Translations under genes and position numbers: made by a program
Notes under the pieces: model-generated
The model's database searches: none
Told to the model about the DNA's origin: nothing
The model's input: the letters and a program-made list of their open reading frames with translations, nothing else
Part shown: piece by piece, positions 7,217-15,905 of the stretch
Layout: the number at the start of each line of letters is the position of its first letter
Numbering within the stretch: the first letter of the stretch is position 1
DNA from: Termitidicoccus mucosus
Lineage (GTDB): Bacteria; Verrucomicrobiota; Verrucomicrobiia; Opitutales; Opitutaceae
Assembly (NCBI RefSeq): GCF_038725785.1
Contig: NZ_CP109796.1
Location: 6,386,501 to 6,450,500 of the forward strand
Direction of reading: 5' to 3'
DNA: 64,000 nt

Positions 7217-7816
7217 TCAGCGCGTCATGAAGAAGATGGCGGCGAGCGAGCCGATGAAGACCAGCCAGAGCGCGAACATGCGCAGCATGGGACGGCGTTC
7301 GAGCGTTTCCAGCGTGTCGCCCGCGGCTTCCGTGATGACGCCGAGGTCGATGGGGCGCGGCACCATGCTCGACACGGTCATGTCGGGGCCGGCCTCGACG
7401 TGACCGTGCCGCATGGCGTCGCGAAAATCGGGCGGGATGGTGCGCGTGTCCAGAAAGGCATACGGCCATTTTTCCGCGCCGTCCGAGACGAGCAGCGCGA
7501 CGCGGCCGGTGGTGGCGATGCGCTCGTGCGGCAGGCCGGCTTCGCCGAGCACGGCGCCGAACCATTCGTCCATCCACGCCTCGGTCTCCTCGGCGGCCAG
7601 CGTGGTGGGATCGAGCGCCGGGTTGGCCTCGTGGCGGCGCGCGGCGCGCTCGAGCACGGCGCGGATGACGCGGTTCTGGTGGAGCCGGTTGTGGATGCGG
7701 TGCGCGCGCAGGTAGTCCTCGACGCGCACATAGGCGGCGTTCCAGGCGTCCATCGCCCCGGTGCGCGGGCGGAAGGTGTCGAGCGGCGGGTCTATTGATT
7801 CCAAAGGTAGCTCCAT
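7217..7816 (-). CDS. Hypothetical protein between mdoG and mdoH
   Basis: 199 residues from the ATG at 7816, overlapping the end of mdoG by 25 bases, which suggests translational coupling. The N-terminal 150 residues are soluble and helical (WNAAYVRVEDYLRAHRIHNR near residue 25), and residues about 179-196 form one membrane segment (MFALWLVFIGSLAAIFFMTR) ending the protein, so it is probably anchored in the inner membrane by its tail with the bulk in the cytoplasm. Its position between the two glucan genes implies a role in glucan synthesis or its control, which is an inference. No family was recognised. Confidence 0.75.
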   Translation of the reverse strand: MELPLESIDPPLDTFRPRTGAMDAWNAAYVRVEDYLRAHRIHNRLHQNRVIRAVLERAARRHEANPALDPTTLAAEETEAWMDEWFGAVLGEAGLPHERIATTGRVALLVSDGAEKWPYAFLDTRTIPPDFRDAMRHGHVEAGPDMTVSSMVPRPIDLGVITEAAGDTLETLERRPMLRMFALWLVFIGSLAAIFFMTR

Positions 7817-9357
7817 GTTTCGGTGAGGGCGGCGCCGGTGTCGCGGAGGAAGCAGCGGAGTTCGACGGGCTTGCCGGAGCCGTCGGGCCTGATGGCAAAC
7901 GCGGCGCGCCAGGTGCGGTTGAAGGGATTTTTCTCGACGCCCGAGTGGACGAGTTTCGCGCCGTCGCCGACGGTCACGACGGCCTCGATGCCCTTGGCGT
8001 CGGCGGGCAGCCCGGCGAGCCCGTCCCCGTCGAAATCGACCCAGAAGCGCCAGAGGTCAGGCTCGTGCGTTTTCGAGTGCCCCTGGCGCGTCGCGATGAC
8101 GCGCCCGTCGGGCGGCCGCGCGCCGCTGGCGGCGCCGGTGTGCCAGTGCAGGCGGTATTCGAGCGTGAGCGGGCGCCCGGCGGGCGGGAGTTGTCCGGGC
8201 ACCCAGAAGGCGACGATGTTGTCGTTGGTTTCGTCGGGGGTGGGGATTTCGACCAGCCGCACTTCGCCGCTCCCCCAGTCGCCGACGGGCTCGACCCACG
8301 CGGAGGGGCGCAGGTGATAGGCGGCCTCGATGTCCTCGTAGCTGGAGAACGCGCGGTCGCGTTGCGCGAGGCCGAAGCCGCGCGGGTTTTGGTCGGAGAA
8401 CGCGGCGGTGCGCACGGCGCGCGGGTTGTCGAGCGGGCGCCAGATCCATTCGCCCGTGCCGGTGTGAATCGCGAGGCCGTCGGAGTCGTGCACCTCGGGC
8501 CGCAGGTCCTCGAAGCGGTCGGCCGAGTTTTCGCCAAACCAGAACATGCTCGTGAGCGGGGCGACGCCGAGGATCCGCACGGTTTTCTCCGCGCCGGCGC
8601 GCAGGAAGAGCGCGGCGCGCACACGCGCGACGGTGTCGTCGCCGGGTGTAATTGAAAATTGATACGCGCCCGTGGCGCTCGGGCTGTCGAGCAGCGCGTG
8701 GATCACGATTTCGCGCGCGCCGGGTTTGGGCCGCACGACCCAGAATTCCTCGAACACAGGGAATTCCTCGCCGCCGGGCTCGGCGGTGTTGAGCGCGAGG
8801 CCGCGCGCCGAGAGGCCGTAGCGCGCGCCGCGCGGCAGGGCGCGGAAGTAGCTCGCGCCCTGGAACACGACGAGTTCGTCGAAGTAGTCGCGGGTGTTGA
8901 GCGGCGCGCTGACGCGCAGCCCGCTGAAACCCATGTCGGATGGGATCGTGCCGTCGAGCCCGGTGTTCTTTCCGTAGTCGAAGAGTTTTTGGGCAAACGG
9001 GATCGGGCGTTCATAGCCGTCCACGACCTCGTGGATTTGCACGGTGTGGCGGTGGATGAAGCCGGGGTGAAAGAACTGGAGCTGGAACGGAAGTTTTTCC
9101 GCGCGCCACAAGGACTGCGCCGGGTCGAAGCGGATGTCGCGGTGCTGGTCGTAGTCGAGGTTCTGCAACACCGGCGGCACGCGGCTGGCGCGGACCTGAT
9201 AGGGCGCCGCGGCCAGGTCGCGCGCCCGGGCCTGGAGTAGCTCGAACGAGAACGGCGCGCCCCGGGAGGCGCGGGCGGAGGTTTGCGCGGAACCCGGCAT
9301 GGCGCTGATGCAAAATAAAGCGGCGGCGAGCACGGCGGATGTTGAGATTCTTTGCAT
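7792..9357 (-). CDS. mdoG: Periplasmic glucan biosynthesis protein MdoG/OpgG
   Basis: 521 residues from the ATG at 9357, close to the 511 of E. coli MdoG; an in-frame ATG at 9390 would add 11 residues before the signal peptide. Residues 1-24 (QRISTSAVLAAALFCISAM then PGSAQ) form a cleavable Sec signal. The mature protein begins SFELLQARARDLAAAPY, as in this family, followed by YDQHRDIRFDP and the FHPGFIH region, and ends in the Ig-like C-terminal domain. MdoG works in the periplasm on the glucan backbone (branching or release) together with MdoH. First gene of the mdoG-unknown-mdoH unit. Confidence 0.95.
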   Translation of the reverse strand: MQRISTSAVLAAALFCISAMPGSAQTSARASRGAPFSFELLQARARDLAAAPYQVRASRVPPVLQNLDYDQHRDIRFDPAQSLWRAEKLPFQLQFFHPGFIHRHTVQIHEVVDGYERPIPFAQKLFDYGKNTGLDGTIPSDMGFSGLRVSAPLNTRDYFDELVVFQGASYFRALPRGARYGLSARGLALNTAEPGGEEFPVFEEFWVVRPKPGAREIVIHALLDSPSATGAYQFSITPGDDTVARVRAALFLRAGAEKTVRILGVAPLTSMFWFGENSADRFEDLRPEVHDSDGLAIHTGTGEWIWRPLDNPRAVRTAAFSDQNPRGFGLAQRDRAFSSYEDIEAAYHLRPSAWVEPVGDWGSGEVRLVEIPTPDETNDNIVAFWVPGQLPPAGRPLTLEYRLHWHTGAASGARPPDGRVIATRQGHSKTHEPDLWRFWVDFDGDGLAGLPADAKGIEAVVTVGDGAKLVHSGVEKNPFNRTWRAAFAIRPDGSGKPVELRCFLRDTGAALTETWSYLWNQ

Positions 9358-9471
9358 GGTGTGGGCGCGAGGTTTGATTGACGGAGTCATCAGCAAATCG
9401 TTGCGTATTATTTTCAGTGGGCCTGACCTCCGATTTCGCGGCATGGCACATGATTGCGCGAAATTTCGCAT

Positions 9472-10407
9472 TTATTTGCCCAAAAAATAACTGCGCTGCC
9501 GGTCCGAAATCGGCATGGCGATTTTTTCGTGCTCCATGACTTTGAGCAAATCCTCCCAGACGGCGCGCTTGGTGCGGTTTGTCGGCGTGCGCAGGATGTA
9601 CGAGGGATGATAGGTGATCATGACAGGCGTGCCGAAAAACTGCATCCAGCGTCCGCGTACTTCTCCGAGCGTCTTGAAGCTGCCCGCGCCGAGCAGACCT
9701 TGCGCGGCGGTGGAGCCGAGCGCAACGATGACCTCGGGGCGCACGATGTCCAGTTGCGCGCGAAGATACGGCAGGCAGTAGGCCATTTCCTCGGCGGTGG
9801 GCGGACGGTTGCCATATTGCACGCCGCCGGGCGCGACCGGCAGTTCGGGACGCCAGTTCATGATGTTGCCGATGTAAACGTCGCCGCGCGCGAGCCCCAT
9901 GCCCTGGATCATCTTGGTGAGGAGCTGCCCGGCGGGGCCGACGAAGGGCTCGCCTTGGATTTCCTCCTCCTGGCCGGGGGCCTCGCCGCAGAAAAAGATT
10001 TTGGCGTCAAGGCCGCCCACGCCGAGCACGACTTTTTTGCCGGGCCGCACATGCTCGCGGCAGACCGGGTCGTTGACGACGAGCGCGTGAAGCGCGTCCC
10101 AGCGGGTTTGCTTGTCGCCCTCGGGCAGGGTGACGGCGGGCGGCGGGGGGAGCTTGGGTTCGGGCGGCGGCGGCGCGGGGCGTTTCGCGGGTTCGCGGAG
10201 CTGGGAATAGACGCGGGTTTCGGGCGCGGTGGCGGAGGGCGGGGGAGGGGAAGATGGGCGGGCGGGCGCCGGGGCGGCGGCCGGGGCGCGGGCGCGAACG
10301 AGCCGGCGGAGCGCGGCGATGCTCTCGTCGGACACGGCCACGGTGGTCACACCGTCGGCCTTGAGGCGGCGGAGTTCGTCGGCGAGGGCGGTGAGCGTGG
10401 CGCGCAT
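9472..10407 (-). CDS. Uracil-DNA glycosylase, family 4-like, with missing Fe-S cysteines
   Basis: 311 residues from the ATG at 10407. A short helical N-terminus and a Pro/Ala-rich linker (about residues 35-100) precede a uracil-DNA glycosylase domain of about 200 residues. The water-activating/uracil-binding motif GEAPGQEEE and PFVGPAGQLL are clear, as is the intercalation motif HPSYILR. The enzyme excises uracil from DNA. Family 4 enzymes normally hold a 4Fe-4S cluster with four cysteines; here the CxxC pair and the third ligand position (usually N-x-x-K-C) are not present, and only the Cys of YCLPYL and one Cys before the domain remain. It follows ribE by 25 bases on the same strand. Confidence 0.85.
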   Translation of the reverse strand: MRATLTALADELRRLKADGVTTVAVSDESIAALRRLVRARAPAAAPAPARPSSPPPPSATAPETRVYSQLREPAKRPAPPPPEPKLPPPPAVTLPEGDKQTRWDALHALVVNDPVCREHVRPGKKVVLGVGGLDAKIFFCGEAPGQEEEIQGEPFVGPAGQLLTKMIQGMGLARGDVYIGNIMNWRPELPVAPGGVQYGNRPPTAEEMAYCLPYLRAQLDIVRPEVIVALGSTAAQGLLGAGSFKTLGEVRGRWMQFFGTPVMITYHPSYILRTPTNRTKRAVWEDLLKVMEHEKIAMPISDRQRSYFLGK

Positions 10408-10432
10408 GGTGCGGGTTTTGCGTTGGAAGAAA

Positions 10433-11035
10433 TCAGGCGGCGGGCGCGCGCCCCGCGAGGAGTTTCTCGACGTATTTGCCGAGCAGGTCGAACTCAAGGT
10501 TCACCGGATCGCCGGCGCGTTTTTCGCGGAGGTTGGTCACGGACATCGTGGTCGGGATGAGCCACACGGCGAGGGCGTCGCCCTCGACCTCGGCGACCGT
10601 GAGCGAGATGCCGTCGATGGCAATGCTGCCCTTGTGGACGAGGTGGCGTCCGCAGCCGCCGGGGCCGCGCACGCGCAGATAAAAGTCCTGGCCGCGCTGT
10701 TCGAGCACCTCGATTTTCCCGAGGCCGTCGATGTGGCCGGTGACGAAATGGCCGCCGACCTTGCCGTCGAAACGCAGGCTGCGCTCGAGGTTCACGGCCG
10801 AGCCGGGCTTGAGCGCGGAAAAGCTGGTGAGGCGGCGCGTCTCCTCCAGCACGTCGAACTCCACGTGCCCCGCGTCAAACGCGACCACGGTGAGGCAGCA
10901 GCCGTTGACCGCGATGCTGTCGCCATGCGCCACGCCGGCGAGGGCGGCCTTGGCCTCGAGGCGCAGTTTCCACGCGGCATCCGTTTTTTCGAACGACGCG
11001 ACTTTTCCGGTTTCTTCGACGATGCCAGTAAACAT
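10433..11035 (-). CDS. ribE: Riboflavin synthase, alpha subunit
   Basis: 200 residues, the normal length. The protein makes riboflavin by dismutation of two 6,7-dimethyl-8-ribityllumazine molecules. It starts with the diagnostic MFTGIVEETG and shows the internal duplication of the family: the first half contains DSIAVNGCCLTV and the second half GSIAIDGISLTV at matching places, each part of one lumazine-binding barrel. The linker motif GGHFVTGHIDG is also conserved. No FMN riboswitch was seen upstream; the gap before it contains the repeat at 11129-11226. The uracil-DNA glycosylase gene follows 25 bases downstream. Confidence 0.97.
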   Translation of the reverse strand: MFTGIVEETGKVASFEKTDAAWKLRLEAKAALAGVAHGDSIAVNGCCLTVVAFDAGHVEFDVLEETRRLTSFSALKPGSAVNLERSLRFDGKVGGHFVTGHIDGLGKIEVLEQRGQDFYLRVRGPGGCGRHLVHKGSIAIDGISLTVAEVEGDALAVWLIPTTMSVTNLREKRAGDPVNLEFDLLGKYVEKLLAGRAPAA

Positions 11036-11128
11036 GGCCGTCCATTGAACAGATATTTTCGGAAACGCGAAGAAGGAAAATGCGGCGGCAAGTGCCTTCC
11101 GCCGGATGCGCCGGAAGTGCCGCCCATG

Positions 11129-11226
11129 GAATCTTTCTCTTTCCTCTTTATCTTTATTCTTTCTTCCTTGGCGGGAGGCGTCTGGGGAGGAAAGAGAAAG
11201 ATAAAGAGGAAAGAGAAAGATTTTCC
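11129..11226. repeat. Polypyrimidine/polypurine inverted repeat, copy 2
   Basis: A left arm of about 40 bases (CTTTCTCTTTCCTCTTTATC and continuing) faces a nearly complete complement ending at 11225, with a loop of about 20 bases. The motif CTTTCCTCTTTATCTTTAT is shared with the element at 696-842. It lies between the ribE start and the azlD end, both on the minus strand, so it could serve as a terminator-like hairpin for azlCD. Confidence 0.75.
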
Positions 11227-11269
11227 CGGGTGGAGGATGCGCGGGCGCATCCTTTTTCCCCGGATGCCA

Positions 11270-11590
11270 TCACATCATGAGCCAGCGCAGGAGCCAGAGG
11301 ACGCCCATGCCGGCGGCGATGGTTGGGAGCACCCTGCGCGTGAACGCGGCGACGATCACGGCGGCGATGGCGGCGGTGATGCGCGGTTCACCGGACACGG
11401 CAAATGTCAACTGGCCGCCCGGCATCAACACCTCGGGCACGATGATGGCGGTGAACACGGCCAGCGGCACGAAATGCAGTGCGGTGCGAAACCTTTCTGG
11501 CAAATCGCGTTTGCCCAACAAGCCGATGAAGGACAGGCGCATCAGAAACGTCACGGCGCCCAGCCCGAGGAACAGCAGGAGGATTTTCAT
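11270..11590 (-). CDS. azlD: AzlD-family branched-chain amino acid export subunit
   Basis: 106 residues and almost entirely hydrophobic, with about four membrane segments, as in AzlD/YgaH proteins. It pairs with AzlC to form an inner-membrane exporter of branched-chain amino acids. The start overlaps the stop of azlC by four bases (ATGA at 11587-11590), a classic sign of coupled translation of two subunits. Recognisable features are the N-terminal LGLGAVTFLMRLSFIGLLG and the later PEVLMPGG. The assignment rests on size, hydrophobicity and the azlC neighbour and is strong. Confidence 0.92.
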   Translation of the reverse strand: MKILLLFLGLGAVTFLMRLSFIGLLGKRDLPERFRTALHFVPLAVFTAIIVPEVLMPGGQLTFAVSGEPRITAAIAAVIVAAFTRRVLPTIAAGMGVLWLLRWLMM

Positions 11591-12390
11591 CGGACGCTGC
11601 CTCCGCCCGGATTGTTTTTGCCGGCCGCGCGGTTTGCGTCCGCCACGGAATTGGCGCGGCGCGTGAGCCACATGCCCGCCAGCACGCCCGCGAATGTGGC
11701 GGCGATGAGCGAGAGCTTGAAGGGCAGCGAAGCAAACACGATGACGGCGATGCCGCTTGTGATGACGGCGGCCCAGTCGGAGCGTGTCTTGATGCGCGGC
11801 ACCACGATGGCGATGAAGGTGAGCGGGATCGCGAAATCCAGCCCCCACTCCGGCGGCACGCCGCGCCCGAGCAGGATGCCGGTGAGGGTGGCGATCTGCC
11901 AGCACAGCCACAAACCGGTGCCGGCGCCGAGCAGATGCCAATGCCGGAAACGCGACGGATCGTCCGGGTCGGTCATGCGCCCGAGCGTGGTGGCGTAGGC
12001 CTCGTCGGTGAGGAAATAGGCCAGCACGGCTTTCCACCACGGCGGCAGCGCCCGCAGCGACGGGGCCAGCGACGCGCTGTAGAGGATGTGCCGCAGATTG
12101 ATGATCGCGATGGCCGTGAAAACGACGAGCAGCGGGGCGCTGGCCGCGAGGAGCTGGCAGAGCACGATTTGCGAGCTGCCGGCAAACACCAGCGAGCTCA
12201 TCGCCTGCGCCTGCCAGGGCGCGAGGCCGCACTCGAGCGCGAGCACGCCGTAAATCATGCCGAAGGGAAAGACACCCGCCCAAAGCGGCAGCATGCGCCT
12301 GAACCCGTCCGCATACTCCGCGCGCCGGTTCGGACCGGCGGCAGATGCGGCCGGCGGTGGCGGAGGCGTTTGCTCGGGGAAGGTTTCCAT
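11587..12390 (-). CDS. azlC: AzlC-family branched-chain amino acid exporter
   Basis: 267 residues. A short Pro-rich N-terminus leads into the AzlC domain: GFRRMLPLWAGVFPFGMIYG near residues 29-48, SSLVFAGSSQIV near 65-77, and NLRHILYSASLAP near 97-110, which are the conserved regions of the family. About six to seven membrane segments. With AzlD it exports branched-chain amino acids or analogues. Members of this pair are typically controlled by Lrp-like regulators; none is next to it here. A 270-base gap separates it from the divergent O-antigen ligase-like gene. Confidence 0.94.
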   Translation of the reverse strand: METFPEQTPPPPPAASAAGPNRRAEYADGFRRMLPLWAGVFPFGMIYGVLALECGLAPWQAQAMSSLVFAGSSQIVLCQLLAASAPLLVVFTAIAIINLRHILYSASLAPSLRALPPWWKAVLAYFLTDEAYATTLGRMTDPDDPSRFRHWHLLGAGTGLWLCWQIATLTGILLGRGVPPEWGLDFAIPLTFIAIVVPRIKTRSDWAAVITSGIAVIVFASLPFKLSLIAATFAGVLAGMWLTRRANSVADANRAAGKNNPGGGSVR

Positions 12391-12660
12391 GGAGCCGGAC
12401 AGCGTTGTCGATTCAACTGCCGGAAGTCAGTCCAAAGTTTTTATGGATGTGGCTCAAAGTGGTGCCAGCGCATGACGCGAGATGGCGGGCGGGTCCGCGG
12501 CGACATCGCCTTGGGTGGCATCTGATTTTTGTTTCCTCGGCACGCATCGTGGTGCGTTCGAACCCGGACCCGACGGCTCAGTTTTTCATTTTTTTGCAAA
12601 CTATTTTAGCGCGCGGCAGGACGCGGCGGTGCAGCGTCTGGCTGTCCAATTGCTTTTTTG

Positions 12661-14214
12661 ATGAGTTCCCTCGCAAAGGTTTATCTCGTGCTGTTGTCGG
12701 CGGCGTGGATCGTGCCGGCGTGGTGGCTGGGCGGTTCCACGGTATCAGGCCAGTGGATACTCCTTGTCCTGGCCGGCGCGGCACTGGCCGCCGCCGTGTG
12801 GCGGCGGGCGGTCTCCCCGCATGACGGCTTCCTCCGCAGCCCGCCCGATGGGGCGGAAGACGAGGCCGGCGCGTCGGCCCCGGTCCCCGGCGGCGGAATA
12901 AAGGCGGCGGCGTGGTGCTACGGGGCGGCGGGGCTGTTTTTGTTTTATCTGCTCGTGCAGGCGCTGAATCCGGCCTTCCGGTTTTCCGCGGGGCATCCGG
13001 TCGGAACCTTGCGCGAGATCGGGCATGTGCCGTGGCTGCCGTCGGGGATCATCGCCCCGTTTGCGGCGGGTTGGGAGGGATCGCCGCCGTTTGAAAACCC
13101 GTGGCGCTACCTGCTGGTGTTTGGCGGCGCGGTGGCGCTGGTGTGCGCCACCACGCTCGGGCTGAATCGCGTGACGCTGGTGCGGCGCTGGCTGGAAGTG
13201 ATGCTGGCGCACGCGGCGATGTTCAGCGCGGTTTCGCTTGCGCACAATCTGTCCGGCTCGCGGCTGACCTACTGGTTTTTGTATGACGCGGCCAACCGGC
13301 TGGGCGGGCCGGTGTTTCCCAACGGCAACCAGCAGGGCGCCTATCAGCTGCTGCTGCTGGCGGTGGCGCTGGCGGCATTGTTTGTGAGGAGCGGAGCGCG
13401 TCCTTTTCCCAGCCTGCCGCATCGCGGGGTCTGGCTGGGCGCGGCGGTGACGCTGGTCTGGCTGGGCGTGATGTCCGGACGGCACCGGGCGGGGATGGTC
13501 CTGGGCGCGATGCTGGCGGTCGCGGCGGTGTTTCTCGCCTGGCGGCGCGCGGCGAACCCGGCCGTGAAACGCCGCGTGGTCGTCGCGGCGGCGGCGGGCG
13601 TGGCGGTGATGCTGGCGGGCATTCTCACCGTGCCGGCGTGGCGCGAGACGGCCGCGCGCTTCGGCGAGGTGGCCGGCCCGCGCGAGCTGGTGCGGGGCGG
13701 GAGTTTCCGCCCGCTGCTGCACGAGACGGCCTGGCTGATGTCGAAGGACGAGCGGCTGTTCGGCTGGGGCGGCGGCGCGTATCTGTATTTGTTCAATGAA
13801 TACAGCGCGTCCGTGCCCGACTTGGCGGCGGCGTTTGAACGGCAGGGGCTGCACCGGGTGGTGTTTGCGCATGCGGACAGCGACTGGCTGGAGTTTCTGG
13901 TGGAATACGGCATCCTCGGGCTCGCGTTTCTGGCGACGCCGCTGGTGTGCTGGCTGGGCTGGCTGGCGCGGCGCGCGCGGCGGCTCCCGGCGGCGACGTG
14001 GATGCTCACGGCGGGGGCGCTGGCGGTGTTTGCCCAGGCGACCCTCGACCCGGTGTTTCGCAATCCCGTCACGCTGGCCGCGCTCGTGATCGTGTTCTGG
14101 ACCGGCGTGCGCCTGCACCAAATCCGGCGGGCGGGCATGCTGGCGGGCAAACCGGGCGACGGCGCGCACCGCCGGCGCGCGGGGCATCCTCGCCGGGCGC
14201 GGGTGTCAGCATGA
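12661..14214 (+). CDS. O-antigen ligase-like polytopic membrane protein
   Basis: 517 residues from the ATG at 12661 (a TTG immediately before it is an alternative). About ten membrane segments and a large periplasmic loop in the second half. Two features of the Wzy/WaaL superfamily are visible: SGRHRAGMVLGAML near residues 275-288 and HADSDWLEFLVEYGILGLAF near 403-422, the latter matching the conserved H-x-D...E-x-G region of ligases. Such proteins join polysaccharide to lipid A core or polymerise repeat units. It faces the minus-strand glycosyltransferase cluster and is probably part of the same surface polysaccharide pathway. Whether it is ligase or polymerase cannot be decided. Confidence 0.75.
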   Translation: MSSLAKVYLVLLSAAWIVPAWWLGGSTVSGQWILLVLAGAALAAAVWRRAVSPHDGFLRSPPDGAEDEAGASAPVPGGGIKAAAWCYGAAGLFLFYLLVQALNPAFRFSAGHPVGTLREIGHVPWLPSGIIAPFAAGWEGSPPFENPWRYLLVFGGAVALVCATTLGLNRVTLVRRWLEVMLAHAAMFSAVSLAHNLSGSRLTYWFLYDAANRLGGPVFPNGNQQGAYQLLLLAVALAALFVRSGARPFPSLPHRGVWLGAAVTLVWLGVMSGRHRAGMVLGAMLAVAAVFLAWRRAANPAVKRRVVVAAAAGVAVMLAGILTVPAWRETAARFGEVAGPRELVRGGSFRPLLHETAWLMSKDERLFGWGGGAYLYLFNEYSASVPDLAAAFERQGLHRVVFAHADSDWLEFLVEYGILGLAFLATPLVCWLGWLARRARRLPAATWMLTAGALAVFAQATLDPVFRNPVTLAALVIVFWTGVRLHQIRRAGMLAGKPGDGAHRRRAGHPRRARVSA

Positions 14215-14295
14215 GCGGGGCCGGCCCCGTCCGCCGTCCGGGAAAAGTGCGCCGGCTGTTTGCGGCGGGGCGGAAGGCGGTTTAGTTGCGCGACC

Positions 14296-14781
14296 ATGAG
14301 CAAAAAAGTAACACCCATCCCGGAGGGGTATCACACCGTCACCCCCTATCTCACCCTCAAGAATGCGGCGGAGGGAATCGCGTTTTACAAGCAGGTGTTT
14401 GGCGCGAAGGAACTGCTGCGGTTCGCGGCGAAGGACGGGACCGTGGGGCACGCCGAAATCCAGGTCGGCGACTCGCGCATCATGTTGAGCGACGAGTTTT
14501 CCGACTATGGCGCGCTCGGCCCGAAGACACTCGGCGGGACGCCGGTCTCATTGATGGTTTACGTGGAGGATGCCGATGCCTTGTTCGACCGGGCGGTCGC
14601 CGCCGGCGCGAAGGTGCTGATGCCGATGACGGATGAGTTTTATGGCGACCGTTGCGGGAAAGTGGAGGATCCGTTTGGGCACAAATGGATGCTCGCCACG
14701 CACAAGGAGGATGTGCCGGCCGCGGAGCTCAACGCTCGTGGAGAAAAACTGTTCGGCATGTCGCTTTCGGTCGGCGAATAG
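14296..14781 (+). CDS. VOC (glyoxalase/PhnB-like) family protein
   Basis: 161 residues from the ATG at 14296. The fold is the paired beta-alpha-beta-beta-beta unit of the vicinal oxygen chelate superfamily: VTPYLTLKNAAEGIAFYKQV near residues 15-34, GHAEIQVGDSRIMLSD near 57-72, and VEDPFGHKWMLATH near 130-143. The 'EDPFGHxW' ending is typical of PhnB/YdcA-like members, which act in resistance or unknown small-molecule chemistry. Soluble, cytoplasmic, single gene. Substrate unknown. Confidence 0.9.
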   Translation: MSKKVTPIPEGYHTVTPYLTLKNAAEGIAFYKQVFGAKELLRFAAKDGTVGHAEIQVGDSRIMLSDEFSDYGALGPKTLGGTPVSLMVYVEDADALFDRAVAAGAKVLMPMTDEFYGDRCGKVEDPFGHKWMLATHKEDVPAAELNARGEKLFGMSLSVGE

Positions 14782-14863
14782 GGCAGCTTTTTTGCGGGGA
14801 AAGGATGCTGTCATGGCCGGATCATCTGGCCCCATGTGCACGCTTTCGCTGGAAATTGAACCT

Positions 14864-14875
14864 ATTGGGTTACAT
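14864..14875. repeat. Half-copy of the 841-859 palindrome
   Basis: ATTGGGTTACAT repeats the right half and flank of the palindrome at 841-859. It lies between the VOC gene and the end of the polysaccharide operon. Short match; may be coincidence. Confidence 0.3.
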
Positions 14876-14921
14876 CGCGCCGGTTATCGGACGACGCGGG
14901 GGCGGCGTCCGGCACGCGGAC

Positions 14922-15830
14922 CTATGGCTTGGCCTTCAGGGCTGCTTTCATTTCGCGCGCCTTGGCCACGGCGAGAAATTCGTAGAAACCGTGGAGACGC
15001 GCAAAATAGTAGCCGGGGAGGCCGTCGAGAATGCCGCCTTGGATGAGGTAAACGTAGAGAAAACGCAGCGTCGGGCGAAAGGGCAGGCGGCGGGCCAGGC
15101 GTTTCAGGCGGCGGCGGAGGCGGACGGCGGGTGACTGGAGCCGGGTCGCGGCATCCGGGCGGCCGGGAGCCGCTTCTGTTTTCCCGGGCCGTCCATCCGC
15201 GCCGCGCAGGTATTCCTGGAGGTCGAGGGCGGCTTCCCAGTTGGAGTAGCGGTTGTGTTTTTCAACAAAGATATCGACGGTCGGAAAAGCGTAGTGGTCC
15301 ATTTCGCTTTTGAGGCGGCCGGTGGTGCCTTGCACGATGATGTGCTCGTGGACTTCGTTGTCGCCGCTGCCGGTCGCGCCATCGACGAGTTTTTCGTAGC
15401 GGCCGAGCCGGTGCCTGAAGAGGCGAAGATTCCAGTTGGGGTAATACGCGTGGCGGAGCCAGCGCCCCATGAACATGAAGCGGCGGTTGATCCAGTAGCC
15501 GGCGTGGCCGCGGCCGTCTTGCGCGATGATGTCGGCAAACTCGGCGCCGGTTCCGGGCGGCAGGACCTCGTCGGCATCGAGGATGAAGACCCATTCGTTG
15601 CGGAAGGGGAGGTGGTCGAGCGCCCAGTTTTTTTTCTTCGGCCAGGTGCCGTTGAAATCGAATTGGACGACGCTCGCGCCGGCCTGTTCGCAGATGGACT
15701 GGGAGCCGTCGGTGCTGTGGGAATCGACCACGAAAATCTCGTCGGCCCACGACGCGACGGCGGCGAGGCAGCGCGGCAGGTTGGCCGCCTCGTTTTTGAT
15801 CGGGATGAGGATGGAGACGGGGACTTTCAT
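14922..15830 (-). CDS. Glycosyltransferase family 2 (WaaE/KdtX-like)
   Basis: 302 residues. The GT-A catalytic domain occupies the first 230: VSILIPIKNEAANLPRCL at residues 5-22, VDSHSTDGS near 36-44 and the metal-binding ILDADEVLPPG near 84-94. The C-terminal 70 residues are basic with a hydrophobic stretch (LRFLYVYLIQGGILDGLPGYY) typical of LPS core glycosyltransferases such as WaaE. It adds a sugar from an activated donor at the cytoplasmic face of the inner membrane. Last gene of the minus-strand polysaccharide cluster; 75 bases separate it from the acetyltransferase gene. Confidence 0.9.
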   Translation of the reverse strand: MKVPVSILIPIKNEAANLPRCLAAVASWADEIFVVDSHSTDGSQSICEQAGASVVQFDFNGTWPKKKNWALDHLPFRNEWVFILDADEVLPPGTGAEFADIIAQDGRGHAGYWINRRFMFMGRWLRHAYYPNWNLRLFRHRLGRYEKLVDGATGSGDNEVHEHIIVQGTTGRLKSEMDHYAFPTVDIFVEKHNRYSNWEAALDLQEYLRGADGRPGKTEAAPGRPDAATRLQSPAVRLRRRLKRLARRLPFRPTLRFLYVYLIQGGILDGLPGYYFARLHGFYEFLAVAKAREMKAALKAKP

Positions 15831-15905
15831 GTGAAGTGTGGAATGTGCAGGAGGAGAAAAGAGCGGTGCGTGTGCGTGAGGTGCGGGTGGCGCGATGCCT
15901 TGTTG

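Noticed and set aside
12745-14187. A 480-codon minus-strand open frame opposite the O-antigen-ligase-like gene
   Set aside because: Very rich in Arg, His and Pro with no membrane or domain pattern, while the plus-strand frame shows a coherent membrane protein.
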